NCBI GenBank assembly: GCA_046074645.1
Contig: JBJTOP010000227.1
Coordinates: forward strand, 40,590 to 104,589
DNA length: 64,000 nucleotides
Direction: 5' to 3'
Origin: SXXK01 sp046074645
GTDB lineage: Bacteria > Planctomycetota > Planctomycetia > Planctomycetales > Planctomycetaceae
The position numbers and the translations under genes were made by a program. Below are positions 8,258-16,584 of the stretch, piece after piece (positions within the stretch are counted from its first letter, which is position 1; every line of letters starts with the position of its first letter). The notes below the pieces were generated by a model. That model saw only the letters and a program-made list of their open reading frames with translations. It was not told the DNA's origin and searched no databases.

Positions 8258-11200
8258 TTACCGCTGGAGGTCGGGTTTGACGGAGTAGAGGCTGCCGTCG
8301 AGTCCTGGGATAATGATCTGCTCACCCAGCTTCAGAAAACCTGCCTGCAGTTGCTGGGCGAGGTTGAGTGATTTGTCAGACGGTGAGCCATCGGGATTCA
8401 GTTTGAAGATACGACCATCGGAGCGGGCGACGAGGAACCCGTCGGGCACGGGGAAGGGGTTGCCGACAAGTGAGTACCCATCGAGGGGAATTGTGCCGGC
8501 GGGTGCCAGCCCATTTTCGGTGCGGAAGATGGCGGCACGTTCGCCGCCGATTTCGGCGAGGACGATATTTCCGGCGGCTTTGGGGGGAGCGGAGGCGACG
8601 CCGCCGAGGTCCTGTTGAGCGAGGAGTTCGAGGGTGGCGGTTTGCAGGACCAGCAGTTTTCCGGTGGTACTGGCGGCGTACAGGAAGTTCCCGGCGACAG
8701 TTGGAGAGAGTTCCACGGGTTGTGGGAGTCGAGTGACACCGACTTCGGCGAGTTGTGGTTTTGGAGTTGGGCGATATTCGACGCGGACGAGATCATTTGC
8801 GGCGGAGAGCGCGAGGACCTGTGTGTCGTTGAGTGCGACGAGGGCCTTCCAGGGCTGCTGTTGAGTCTGGTTCTGAGATGCGCGGTATTCTTCGGCTGTT
8901 TTTCCTTCTGCCATGGCGGTCAGGTGGAGTCGTCCGGAGGAGGCGAAGACGGCGCCTGCTGCGATGGCAACCGGGGGGACTTCGGGGGCATCTGGGAGTG
9001 TCCAGCGTCGTTCGAGTTGCCCGGTGGGTGTGAAGGTCCAGAGGGAGGGTTCGGGAGCGCCGGTCCAGGCGGCGGGCCTGCCGTCAGCGAGTACGAGCCC
9101 CTGAATGGGTGAGGCAAGTTTGTCGGGGAGTCGGAAGCGGCTGACACTTTCGATGACGAACGTGCCTTTGGCGATATCGGGGGCTGGCAGGCGATAGATT
9201 TCCCCATAGTCGGCGAGAGCGAGGACGGAGTTTCCGCCGGCTGAGGGTGCGAGGGCAATGATGCGAGTGCCGATAACGGTGCGCCAGATGCCCAGCATTT
9301 GTTCGCGGTCGGTTCGAGTGAAGAAGGTGGAGTCAGACTGGGCGGAGCGAGTGGTGAGGAAGGCGGACTCGTCGAGCACCTGAATGGGTTGGGAATGAAT
9401 GCCTTCTGCGGCGACAGCGGAGTCGAGTTCGACGGAGTTGGTGCGTGTGCGGAAGCGGCGGAGATCGCGACCTGCCAGCCAGAGTTGTCCTCCGGGGCCT
9501 GCGAGGAGGAACATTTGAGTCTGGAGGCCTTCTTCGAGTTGGTTGGCACCGATGCTGGCAAGCGGAGGCTGACCACGTTCGTCTCCAACGCGGAAGGCAG
9601 AAATTCGTTGCGGGGTGGACGGGACGAACAATTCGTAACCACGGAGGAGCGGGGGATCAAGGATCTGTCCATCGACTTCGTTTGAAGCGACGATGGAGAG
9701 ACGGCCATCGGATTCCGTTTGGAGGGTTTGAATGCGTCCTTTGGCTGAGGAAGCGTTATCGCAGAGGAGGAGGTAGCGGCCGGCAGCGAGCATGGGAACG
9801 CGAACGCTGTCCGGTCGATGGGGAATGTGGGAGACGGTTTCGCAGGCAAAGGGGTTGAGAGAGAGTGTGTAGACCATGGCCTGATCGCCTGGGAGCACAA
9901 GTTTCTGGCCATCGCCGGTCATGGCCGGCGGGCCGATGACGGTTTGAGGGAAGGCGAGTTTGGCGAGTGCGCGACCGTTGACAGCGGCGATCTGCCAGAG
10001 TTCCTGATTGTCGGTGGGTACGAAGACATTTCCGGCGATCAGGATGGGTTTGGCGGAGGGGCGGCTTTCGAGGGATTGGCGCCAGAGTGGCTGTCCGGTG
10101 GCTTGTGAGAGGAGCAGGAGTTCTTCGGAGAGAGTGCTGTAGACGAGAACTCCTTTTTCGGAGCCATCAACTTCGATGGGTTCGAAGGGTGCTTCTGTGC
10201 CGAGAACGGTTCTCCAGCGGGGGTCACCGGTATCTGCATCGACGGCCCAGCAGGAGTCGATGCCGATGGTGAAGATGAAGCGTCCCTGGGATGTGAGATC
10301 GGTGCGGCCCTGGGTTCTGAGTGCGAGCGTGGCGGCGGGGAGCGGGGAATTGGCGGGGTCGATGGGCGGGGCATCGCGGCCGAGATCAGTGCGGACGACG
10401 AGTTCTTTTTCGCGGTTGAGGATATCCGCGAGCATTTTAGTGACGTCTTTGTCGGTACTGAGCGAGGGGAAGCGATCGATGAGTGCCTGTCGTGTTTCGA
10501 GAGCGGGGACGGTTTCGCCGGCGGCGAGTTGGCTGGTGATTTTTTCGATGGTGGCTTTGAAGGATTGTTTGCGGGCGATGGCGCCTTCGGCGATTCGCTG
10601 GCGATCGACGAGGAATTCTTCGCGGGACTGGGGGATGCCGGTTTCGCCGGAGAAGCGTCGGAGAAGTTCAACAGCTTCGCGGCTGACGCGGAGGGCGTCC
10701 TCGGAGGCCGCCTGTTCGGCGACGATGGCACCGGCGTAGGCGAGTCTGTCGGAGTAGCGTCGGAGTGTATCGGTGAGTTCGTTGTAGCCTGGGAGATCGC
10801 CGCATTCGCTCATCAGATTCCGCAGTTCGGTCATACCGCGGATCACATCCGGAGTCGTGGTTTGAATGTATTTTTCGACGAGTGTGCGGTGGAGACCGAT
10901 ACGGGCTGCGGGAGTGGATTCGGTTTTGATGTAGACTTTGAGGAACTGAGTGAAGCGGGCTTCGGCGTCGAGATATTTCTGTTGTTCGAGGAAGGTTTGG
11001 GCTTCCTTGAGCATTCGGGATTCCGCATTCCGCTGATTGATGAACCAGAAGATAGCGGCGAGCACGAGGCAGACGATTGTGGTGCCGGAGAGGAAGAGGA
11101 CGACAGGGGATCGGGTGATGGACTGTTGTCCGGGGCGCTGCGGTCCGCCGGTGAGTCGATCGGACAGCAGTGCCATGCGACCGCGTTTGAGCTGCTGGCG

Positions 11201-11275
11201 GGCTTTCTGCTGGACGGCCTCCAGAGCTGCGTCGCTGGACGAGTCTTCCTGGCTGGGTTTAGAGGGGGTTACCAT
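8258..11275 (-). CDS. Membrane-anchored TPR and PQQ-like beta-propeller protein
   Basis: A 1005 aa protein. Residues 1-56 are hydrophilic and Ser/Gln/Arg-rich, predicted cytoplasmic. One transmembrane helix spans about 57-79. A coiled/TPR-like region (about 85-300) includes FLEQQKYLDAEARFTQFL. The rest is a PQQ_2-type beta-propeller with recurrent blades such as WAVDADTGDPRWRT. The propeller would sit in the periplasm as a protein-binding scaffold. Its ATG overlaps the kinase-ExbD stop (ATGGTAA, 11269-11275), which strongly suggests coupled synthesis. The short Ser-containing cytoplasmic tail is a possible substrate of the adjacent kinase; this is inference. No PQQ-enzyme active site is seen. 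Confidence 0.88.
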   Translation of the reverse strand: MVTPSKPSQEDSSSDAALEAVQQKARQQLKRGRMALLSDRLTGGPQRPGQQSITRSPVVLFLSGTTIVCLVLAAIFWFINQRNAESRMLKEAQTFLEQQKYLDAEARFTQFLKVYIKTESTPAARIGLHRTLVEKYIQTTTPDVIRGMTELRNLMSECGDLPGYNELTDTLRRYSDRLAYAGAIVAEQAASEDALRVSREAVELLRRFSGETGIPQSREEFLVDRQRIAEGAIARKQSFKATIEKITSQLAAGETVPALETRQALIDRFPSLSTDKDVTKMLADILNREKELVVRTDLGRDAPPIDPANSPLPAATLALRTQGRTDLTSQGRFIFTIGIDSCWAVDADTGDPRWRTVLGTEAPFEPIEVDGSEKGVLVYSTLSEELLLLSQATGQPLWRQSLESRPSAKPILIAGNVFVPTDNQELWQIAAVNGRALAKLAFPQTVIGPPAMTGDGQKLVLPGDQAMVYTLSLNPFACETVSHIPHRPDSVRVPMLAAGRYLLLCDNASSAKGRIQTLQTESDGRLSIVASNEVDGQILDPPLLRGYELFVPSTPQRISAFRVGDERGQPPLASIGANQLEEGLQTQMFLLAGPGGQLWLAGRDLRRFRTRTNSVELDSAVAAEGIHSQPIQVLDESAFLTTRSAQSDSTFFTRTDREQMLGIWRTVIGTRIIALAPSAGGNSVLALADYGEIYRLPAPDIAKGTFVIESVSRFRLPDKLASPIQGLVLADGRPAAWTGAPEPSLWTFTPTGQLERRWTLPDAPEVPPVAIAAGAVFASSGRLHLTAMAEGKTAEEYRASQNQTQQQPWKALVALNDTQVLALSAANDLVRVEYRPTPKPQLAEVGVTRLPQPVELSPTVAGNFLYAASTTGKLLVLQTATLELLAQQDLGGVASAPPKAAGNIVLAEIGGERAAIFRTENGLAPAGTIPLDGYSLVGNPFPVPDGFLVARSDGRIFKLNPDGSPSDKSLNLAQQLQAGFLKLGEQIIIPGLDGSLYSVKPDLQR

Positions 11276-12789
11276 TCGATGACCTTATTGCGGACGCGCG
11301 TGAAACCGGCCTGAGTGGCGGCATCAATCACGATGACTCGGGCTTCATGGTTGGAATCGGGATGGAGTTCCAGCTGGATGTCGGTGACGTCCGGGCTGGC
11401 GCTTTTTTCAGCTTTGAGGAGTTCGAGCAGTTCTCGGTAATTGGTGGCGCGTTTGGAGTCCTGCTCTTCGACGATCATGGTGTTGTCGGCGTCAACCTGA
11501 ACCTTCACGGCAGACTGTGACTCGTCCTGAACAACGACAGCAACGGAGACACCTTCGGTTTGTTTGGCTGGTGGGACGTCGAAGGCTTTCTGCATACTGA
11601 ATGAAGCGGTGACCATGAAGAAGATGAGCAGCTGGAAGGTCACATCGACGGCGGGTGTGAGGTCGATGGCGGCATTTTCCTGGGGGCGAGGGCGGCGTGG
11701 GGGTGGGTCGTCATCATCATCATTGTCGGCAGGGGCGACGGCGGCGGTCTGGAGCTGGAAGGGGGCGCGGGCGGAGCGGCGAGTTTCGGCGAGGTTAGCG
11801 GCTGCCATGGCTGCTGCCGAAGCGGGTTCGACGGAGTCTTCACCGAGGTCACGTTCGCTGGCGTCTGAGGCTTTGCCGGGCTTTTTGCGTTCCTGTTCAG
11901 ATTTGCGTTCGAGTTCTTCGAGACGGGGGAGACGAACGAGATCAAGAGAACGGCCCTGTTTGTGGGCAGCACTGAGGATGCGGATGTCTTCGAGGACTTC
12001 TTCGGCGGACTGATATCGCAGGGAGCGACGCTTGGCCATCATGCGGTGCACAAGCCGACAGACGATCTTCGGGAGTTCGGGATTTTTGTCTTCGAGTCTT
12101 GGGGGTGGATTATCGACGTGCTGAATGGCAATCTGGGCAGGTGTGGTGCCGCGAAAGGGAGTTTCTCCGCAGAGCAGCTGGTAGCAGGTGATGCCGAAGC
12201 TGTAGATATCGGAGCGAGGATCAAGTTCGCTCCCGTTTACCTGCTCGGGACTCATATATAGAGGTGTGCCCATGGTGACACCTCTCAGCCGGTCAGCGGA
12301 CTCACCCAGCTGGGCGAGCCCGAAGTCGGCGACTTTGATTTCACCCTTTTTATTGACGAGCAGATTTTCGGGTTTGATGTCCCGGTGCACGATTCCGGCC
12401 TGGCCGGAGGCTTTCAGAGCAGCCGCCACCTGTTTCATGACATGGAAGGCGGAGGTGAGATCGAGTTTGCCGCGTTCGCGGAGCAGGGTTGCCAGGTCCT
12501 GTCCCTGCACGAATTCCTGAGCGATGTAGTGATACTCGCCTTCCTGTCCGATTGTGTAGACCTGAACGATGTTGGGGTGATTCAGTCCCGCCGCCATCAT
12601 GGCTTCCTGGCGGAAACGTTTCAGCATGTCTTCACCGGAGAGGGCCATGAGTGAGGGTTTCATGACCTTGACGGCAACATATCGCTGCAGCGACGTCTGC
12701 TCGGCCAGAAACACTTCGGCCATACCGCCGCTTCCAAGCCTGCGAAGCAGGTGAAATTCGCCGAGCCGTTTGTCAGTCAGATCGCTCAT
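11269..12789 (-). CDS. Ser/Thr protein kinase fused to an ExbD/TolR domain
   Basis: A 506 aa protein. Residues about 10-280 form a complete Hanks-type kinase: glycine loop GSGGMAEV, VAVKVM with the ATP-binding Lys, HRDIKPEN catalytic loop, DFG, and MSPEQ. A charged linker with Ala- and Asp-rich stretches follows (about 290-374). At residue 375 (DNA 11272-11667) an ExbD/TolR domain begins: IDLTPAVDVTFQLLIFFMV is a transmembrane helix with the proton-path Asp, followed by a periplasmic domain. The frame is continuous, so this is a true fusion in the sequence given. The start MSDLTDK is preferred over an in-frame GTG at 12864, because kinase homology begins just after it. It lies between the stand-alone exbD and the propeller gene. 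Confidence 0.93.
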   Translation of the reverse strand: MSDLTDKRLGEFHLLRRLGSGGMAEVFLAEQTSLQRYVAVKVMKPSLMALSGEDMLKRFRQEAMMAAGLNHPNIVQVYTIGQEGEYHYIAQEFVQGQDLATLLRERGKLDLTSAFHVMKQVAAALKASGQAGIVHRDIKPENLLVNKKGEIKVADFGLAQLGESADRLRGVTMGTPLYMSPEQVNGSELDPRSDIYSFGITCYQLLCGETPFRGTTPAQIAIQHVDNPPPRLEDKNPELPKIVCRLVHRMMAKRRSLRYQSAEEVLEDIRILSAAHKQGRSLDLVRLPRLEELERKSEQERKKPGKASDASERDLGEDSVEPASAAAMAAANLAETRRSARAPFQLQTAAVAPADNDDDDDPPPRRPRPQENAAIDLTPAVDVTFQLLIFFMVTASFSMQKAFDVPPAKQTEGVSVAVVVQDESQSAVKVQVDADNTMIVEEQDSKRATNYRELLELLKAEKSASPDVTDIQLELHPDSNHEARVIVIDAATQAGFTRVRNKVIEW

Positions 12790-12908
12790 GGAAGGGGCGT
12801 CAGGGGCTAGGGGCCAGGGTTTATTTTTCAGTGGTTCAGTGGTTGGTGTTGATGCGTGGATCACGAGTCAGATGCAGACTGGCTGACCAGCTGTCCAGCT
12901 GACCGGCA

Positions 12909-13361
12909 TTATTCGCGGCGATCCTGGACGGCGTAGTGGAAACCGACATTTGGAATTTCGGAGATCATTGTTTCGAGTTCGCCGGTGAAGCGATTGGGGA
13001 CATCGCGGTCGCCCATGATCATGAGGTCGATGCCGTTGGGCCTGGTTGTGGATTCTTCGTTGAGGCGGATGCGAAGTTCTTCGATGGTGATGGGTTTCTT
13101 GTCGATTTCCATTACGGGATCGGTATTGGCATCGACGGGGGCTTTGATGACGAGTTTGAATGCGATTTTATTGAGTTCTGTGGAGCCACCGGAGACGGAG
13201 CGAGGGACGATAGCAGGGGGGTTGCCCTGCATTGTGGAGGTGACCATGAAGAAGATGAGCAGCTGGAAGGTGACGTCGATCATTGGCGTGATGTCGATTT
13301 CGGTGTCTTCCGATGGCCGTTTTTTCTTCTGGAACGGTGCGTCTTCTTCTTCGGCGCTCAT
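12909..13361 (-). CDS. exbD: ExbD/TolR family biopolymer transport protein
   Basis: A 150 aa inner-membrane protein with the standard ExbD layout. A short charged cytoplasmic tail is followed by a single helix, DITPMIDVTFQLLIFFMVT, containing the conserved membrane Asp for proton flow, then a periplasmic domain of about 100 residues. It partners ExbB in proton-motive-force transduction. The helix is almost identical to that of the ExbD domain fused to the downstream kinase, which suggests a duplication. A GGAG element lies about 10 nt before the ATG. It sits between exbB and the kinase-exbD fusion. Confidence 0.95.
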   Translation of the reverse strand: MSAEEEDAPFQKKKRPSEDTEIDITPMIDVTFQLLIFFMVTSTMQGNPPAIVPRSVSGGSTELNKIAFKLVIKAPVDANTDPVMEIDKKPITIEELRIRLNEESTTRPNGIDLMIMGDRDVPNRFTGELETMISEIPNVGFHYAVQDRRE

Positions 13362-13425
13362 CGTCCGCTGGCTCCGGGGACGTCAGGATTGAGGGGGACG
13401 GGACAGGAATGGGGGAGAAACTGGA

Positions 13426-14142
13426 TCAGCGGGGAGCCTTCGCGGTGGCGAGTTCGTCGAGGAAAGCGCCGGTACCTTCATCGATGCGTTCCTGGAGCTT
13501 TTTCATGCTGTTGGAGGCGGCTCCCTGCATGACGATGAGGGGAATGGAGATGGCCATTCCGGCGGCGGTGGTCCAGAGGGCAAAGCTGATGTCGGCGGAG
13601 AGTTCCTTGGGATCGACGCCGGTGGCTGCGGCGCCGGCGATTTTGGCGAACGCGTTGATCATCCCGAGAACTGTACCGAGCAGTCCCAGCTGGGGTGCGG
13701 TTTTGATGCTGGTCCCGACCCATGAGTTGAGTCGATCGAGGTTGGAGAGGATATCACGTTCGAATCGTTCACCGACAATCTGACGAATTTTTTTCATGGG
13801 TTCTTCGCGGGCCTGCAGAGCCAGCATGGCCAGTTGCGGAAGGGCCATATTCCAGATGGAGGGATTATCACAAACCTTGATGGCACCATCGAAGTCACGA
13901 CGTTCGAGACAATCTCCGAGTTCGTTGAGGAAGGCCTGTTCGGCCGCATCACCGGGGAATTGTTTTTGTTTGATGCGTCGCATGAGCAGGATGCCGGTCC
14001 ACATGCCACCGGCGGCGCAGATTGCGATGCCGCCCCAGATGGAGTTTTCGATCACCTTCATGAAGGTGGAGGGACCAGCAGCAGGTGCAGCTTCCTGTGC
14101 GAGCAGAGTGATGGAATTCAGAAAACTGAATATGCTCATCAT
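13426..14142 (-). CDS. exbB: MotA/TolQ/ExbB proton channel family protein
   Basis: A 238 aa inner-membrane channel subunit. A hydrophobic N-terminus containing AQEAAPAAG may be a short exported segment. The first helix (IWGGIAICAAGGMWTGILL) is followed by a cytoplasmic domain and two more helices. The conserved family block is visible in TAPQLGLLGTVLGMINAF and FALWTTAAGMAISIPLIV. With ExbD it forms a proton-driven motor that energises a periplasm-spanning partner. Two adjacent ATGs (14142, 14139) are possible starts. It lies 63 bp after the TonB-like gene. Confidence 0.95.
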   Translation of the reverse strand: MMSIFSFLNSITLLAQEAAPAAGPSTFMKVIENSIWGGIAICAAGGMWTGILLMRRIKQKQFPGDAAEQAFLNELGDCLERRDFDGAIKVCDNPSIWNMALPQLAMLALQAREEPMKKIRQIVGERFERDILSNLDRLNSWVGTSIKTAPQLGLLGTVLGMINAFAKIAGAAATGVDPKELSADISFALWTTAAGMAISIPLIVMQGAASNSMKKLQERIDEGTGAFLDELATAKAPR

Positions 14143-14205
14143 GGTTAATCACCACCGAATATCGAAAGCGGAAAAGAGGAGAGGATGAAGAGACGGAAGG
14201 GGGTG

Positions 14206-15120
14206 TTATTTGAGAACCTGGCGAGTGACGACAAATTCGAAGCCGCTGCCTGCTCGGCGGACCTGAAAATAGGTTCGGCGAATGGCAGACGCCTGCTGGT
14301 TGCCGTAGGCGAATTCGAGCTGAGCCAGCATCTGTTCGGTGGCTGGCGGGTAGAAGTGCAGAATCAGGCCGGAGCTGCCATCGAGGCCCGCGCGTTTGAA
14401 GAGTTCGAGGTCGGCTTTGATGCGTTCCTGACTGCCGTCCTGCCACGCGAGGAACAGGCGTTTTTCAGCATCACCGGTGCGAACTTCGCGGCGGGTTGGC
14501 TGGGGCTGAGAGAAGTTGCTGAGGTAGATGAGGCGGGATTCTTCCTTGAGCATCAGTCCGAGTTCGATGCCGAAGAAATCGAGCTGGGCAGCATAGGTGT
14601 CGATGTCGCCTTTTTCGGCGAATTCGACAATCCAGCCCTGTTCTCGTTTAGCACCGCCACGACCCGGCCCTCCGGAACCGAGCGGACGTCCACCGGTCCC
14701 ATCAGCACTGCCGGGGATCCCGGAGTTTTCTCGTTGGGTGTTTTCGTTGGGGGCTTCGATGACCGCGGCATTTTCAGCCACCTCGACCACCTGTTCGATG
14801 ACTTCTTCGATTTCCGTCACGTCGGTTTCCTCGTTTGCCATCGAGGGATCGGGGACGGCGTCTTCGGGGGATTCGACGTTGGGGGTGGCGTCCGGGGTGC
14901 CATCTTCCCAGCCTCCGTCACCGGCTGGCATGAGTTCGACTTTTTTGGAAATCGGTGTGGGCAGCAGATTGGACAGCCAGATGGCGAGCATCACCATGAA
15001 GGCGAGCCCTGCGATCAGAGCGGAGGTCTGCATCACAGACACGGCGATGTCGTATCGTGTGAGCTTGATATGGGGGCCGGCCGGGCGACTGCGTTTGCCA
15101 GCGGGATGCGCAACAGACAT
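14206..15120 (-). CDS. TonB-like single-pass periplasmic protein, first gene of the operon
   Basis: A 304 aa protein. A basic cytoplasmic tail precedes one transmembrane helix (about residues 27-52, containing IAGLAFMVMLAIWLSNLL). An acidic Glu/Asp/Val-rich stretch (about 95-125) and a Gly-rich linker (about 135-155) follow, ending in a ~150-residue globular domain. The position before exbB and exbD, the N-terminal helix and the extended linker recall TonB or TolA, but the linker is acidic instead of Pro-Lys rich and no TonB C-terminal motif is seen. The start MSVAHPAG is chosen because AGAGG lies 7 nt upstream; the frame is open to 15177. Confidence 0.85.
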   Translation of the reverse strand: MSVAHPAGKRSRPAGPHIKLTRYDIAVSVMQTSALIAGLAFMVMLAIWLSNLLPTPISKKVELMPAGDGGWEDGTPDATPNVESPEDAVPDPSMANEETDVTEIEEVIEQVVEVAENAAVIEAPNENTQRENSGIPGSADGTGGRPLGSGGPGRGGAKREQGWIVEFAEKGDIDTYAAQLDFFGIELGLMLKEESRLIYLSNFSQPQPTRREVRTGDAEKRLFLAWQDGSQERIKADLELFKRAGLDGSSGLILHFYPPATEQMLAQLEFAYGNQQASAIRRTYFQVRRAGSGFEFVVTRQVLK

Positions 15121-15446
15121 GGTAACCTCTGGAGTTGTTGACCAGTGAGGCTGTTTTTTACCGGATTCCGGAAACAAAAAACAAGCAACCGGAAGAGAAT
15201 CGGCGGTTGTCGGCGGAGATTTGGTGGCTGAAGAGGGTATGGGCAGGTATGAACTTCATGCACTTCATCGATTTGACGAATCAGCGAAATATTCTGTTTG
15301 GGATGAAAAACCCGAATTTGTGTGTGTTTCGGAGTTGCTAAACCGATAGTACTCTGAGAAATTTCGTGGCAGAAAATTTTCCTTTTCTGGTGATTTGCGA
15401 CTGGTAAGGCAACTGGTTGCTGGTTTCAGCATTCGGATGGATCCGT
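15121..15446. other. Divergent intergenic region between the ExbB/ExbD-kinase operon and the glycosyltransferase cassette
   Basis: About 325 bp with no gene. It should hold promoters for both divergent operons. The right half is AT-richer, with runs of A and T around 15335-15385. A TTGACG at about 15278 is not followed by a well-spaced -10 element, so no promoter is assigned. Confidence 0.5.
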
Positions 15447-16274
15447 ATGTACCGCGTTGGCCGCACTGCTGTGTCTGTGGTGATTGCAGCCCATAATGAA
15501 GCTGCCAACCTGCCACAGTTGTTGAATGAAGTGAAAGACGCACTTGAGGGTCGTTTCACGTTCGAGATTGTTGTGGTGGACGACGGGAGTACGGACGATA
15601 CGCCGCAGGTGCTGTTTTCGCTGCGGTCTTCGCTGCCTACGTTGCGGTATCTGCGGCACGCGAAAAGTGCTGGTCAGAGCCTCGCGATCGTGACCGGCAT
15701 TGACCACGCTCAAAGTGCGCTGATCGCCACACTGGATGGTGATGGGCAGAATGATCCTGCGGATCTTCCTGCGATGATCGACCTGCTGCTGCAGCCTCGC
15801 TTCGGCGGTCGTGTGCGGATGATTGCCGGGCATCGCACACGCCGTCAGGACTCGTGGTGGCGGTTGTTTTCCTCGCGCATTGCCAACGCTGTCCGCCGAC
15901 GAATTCTGGCTGATGGAACTCCGGATACCGGCTGCGGGATCAAGGTATTTTACCGCAGCGTGTTTTTACAGCTGCCCCGATTTAATCACATGCATCGTTT
16001 TCTGCCCGCGCTGATTGTTCGGGCTGGTGGCGAGGTGCTTTCGATGTCGGTTAACCATCGTCCGCGTCTGCATGGACGATCGCATTATGATACGCTGCGA
16101 CGGCTGTTCAACGGTCTGCTGGATCTGGCAGGCGTTGCGTGGCTGATTCACCGCGGAGCGGTACCGCAGATTGAGATGGACAGTGAGGATCAGCATGAGC
16201 GAGACGTTCTGGATCGGCTTCGGCTTTCTGGGTCAGACAATCTTCATGGCCAGGTTTCTCGTGCAGTGGCTTAG
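15447..16274 (+). CDS. Glycosyltransferase family 2 (polyprenyl-phosphate sugar transferase type)
   Basis: A 275 aa cytoplasmic-face GT-A enzyme that probably transfers a sugar from a nucleotide donor to a polyprenyl phosphate. Motifs: SVVIAAHNEAANL at the N-terminus, VVVDDGSTDDT, and the metal-binding DGDGQNDP. The protein lacks the C-terminal helices of ArnC/GtrB and is close in size to soluble dolichol-phosphate mannose synthases. ATG 15447 is chosen over an in-frame TTG at 15417. Its 3' end overlaps the next gene by 80 bp. With the LAB_N and GT39 genes it makes a lipid-linked sugar transfer cassette. Confidence 0.9.
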   Translation: MYRVGRTAVSVVIAAHNEAANLPQLLNEVKDALEGRFTFEIVVVDDGSTDDTPQVLFSLRSSLPTLRYLRHAKSAGQSLAIVTGIDHAQSALIATLDGDGQNDPADLPAMIDLLLQPRFGGRVRMIAGHRTRRQDSWWRLFSSRIANAVRRRILADGTPDTGCGIKVFYRSVFLQLPRFNHMHRFLPALIVRAGGEVLSMSVNHRPRLHGRSHYDTLRRLFNGLLDLAGVAWLIHRGAVPQIEMDSEDQHERDVLDRLRLSGSDNLHGQVSRAVA

Positions 16275-16569
16275 CAGCGAGCGGCAGAGACGCAGTGTCA
16301 TTCCAACAGCTTTCTGGTATCTGAGTCTGCTTGGCGGGGGGATGCTGCTGACCTATGCGCTGCAGCGTCGTGACCCGGTGTTCATTTTCGGCCAGTGTTT
16401 CGGGACGATTGTGTACGTCCGAAATCTGCAGTTGATTCACAGGGAGCGGCGGCAGCAGGAAGCCGCCGCGAAGGCCGAGCAGGCTGCTGCGGTCACTGTG
16501 GGGCATGCGGCCGCCGAGCCGATGCCTGAGACGCTGCGGTATCCCGGTCAGCAGCGGCGGGCAGCCTGA
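16195..16569 (+). CDS. Lipid-A-disaccharide synthase N-terminal domain (LAB_N) membrane protein
   Basis: A 124 aa integral membrane protein with about three helices. GFLGQTIFMARFLVQWLSSE followed by FWYLSLLGGGMLL and VYVRNLQLI is the hallmark of the stand-alone LAB_N family. Such proteins occur beside GT2 and ArnT-like genes in lipid A or sugar-lipid modification loci; the biochemical role is not firmly known. The C-terminal ~30 residues are Ala/Gln-rich and hydrophilic. ATG 16195 is preceded by GAGG. The gene starts inside the GT2 gene in a different frame and ends 15 bp before the GT39 gene, so the three are likely one transcript. Confidence 0.88.
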   Translation: MSETFWIGFGFLGQTIFMARFLVQWLSSERQRRSVIPTAFWYLSLLGGGMLLTYALQRRDPVFIFGQCFGTIVYVRNLQLIHRERRQQEAAAKAEQAAAVTVGHAAAEPMPETLRYPGQQRRAA

Positions 16570-16584
16570 GGAAGGCTTTCCGCC

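Noticed and set aside
12790..12864. In-frame GTG start giving 25 extra residues on the kinase
   Set aside because: No Shine-Dalgarno is seen and kinase homology starts just after the ATG at 12789.
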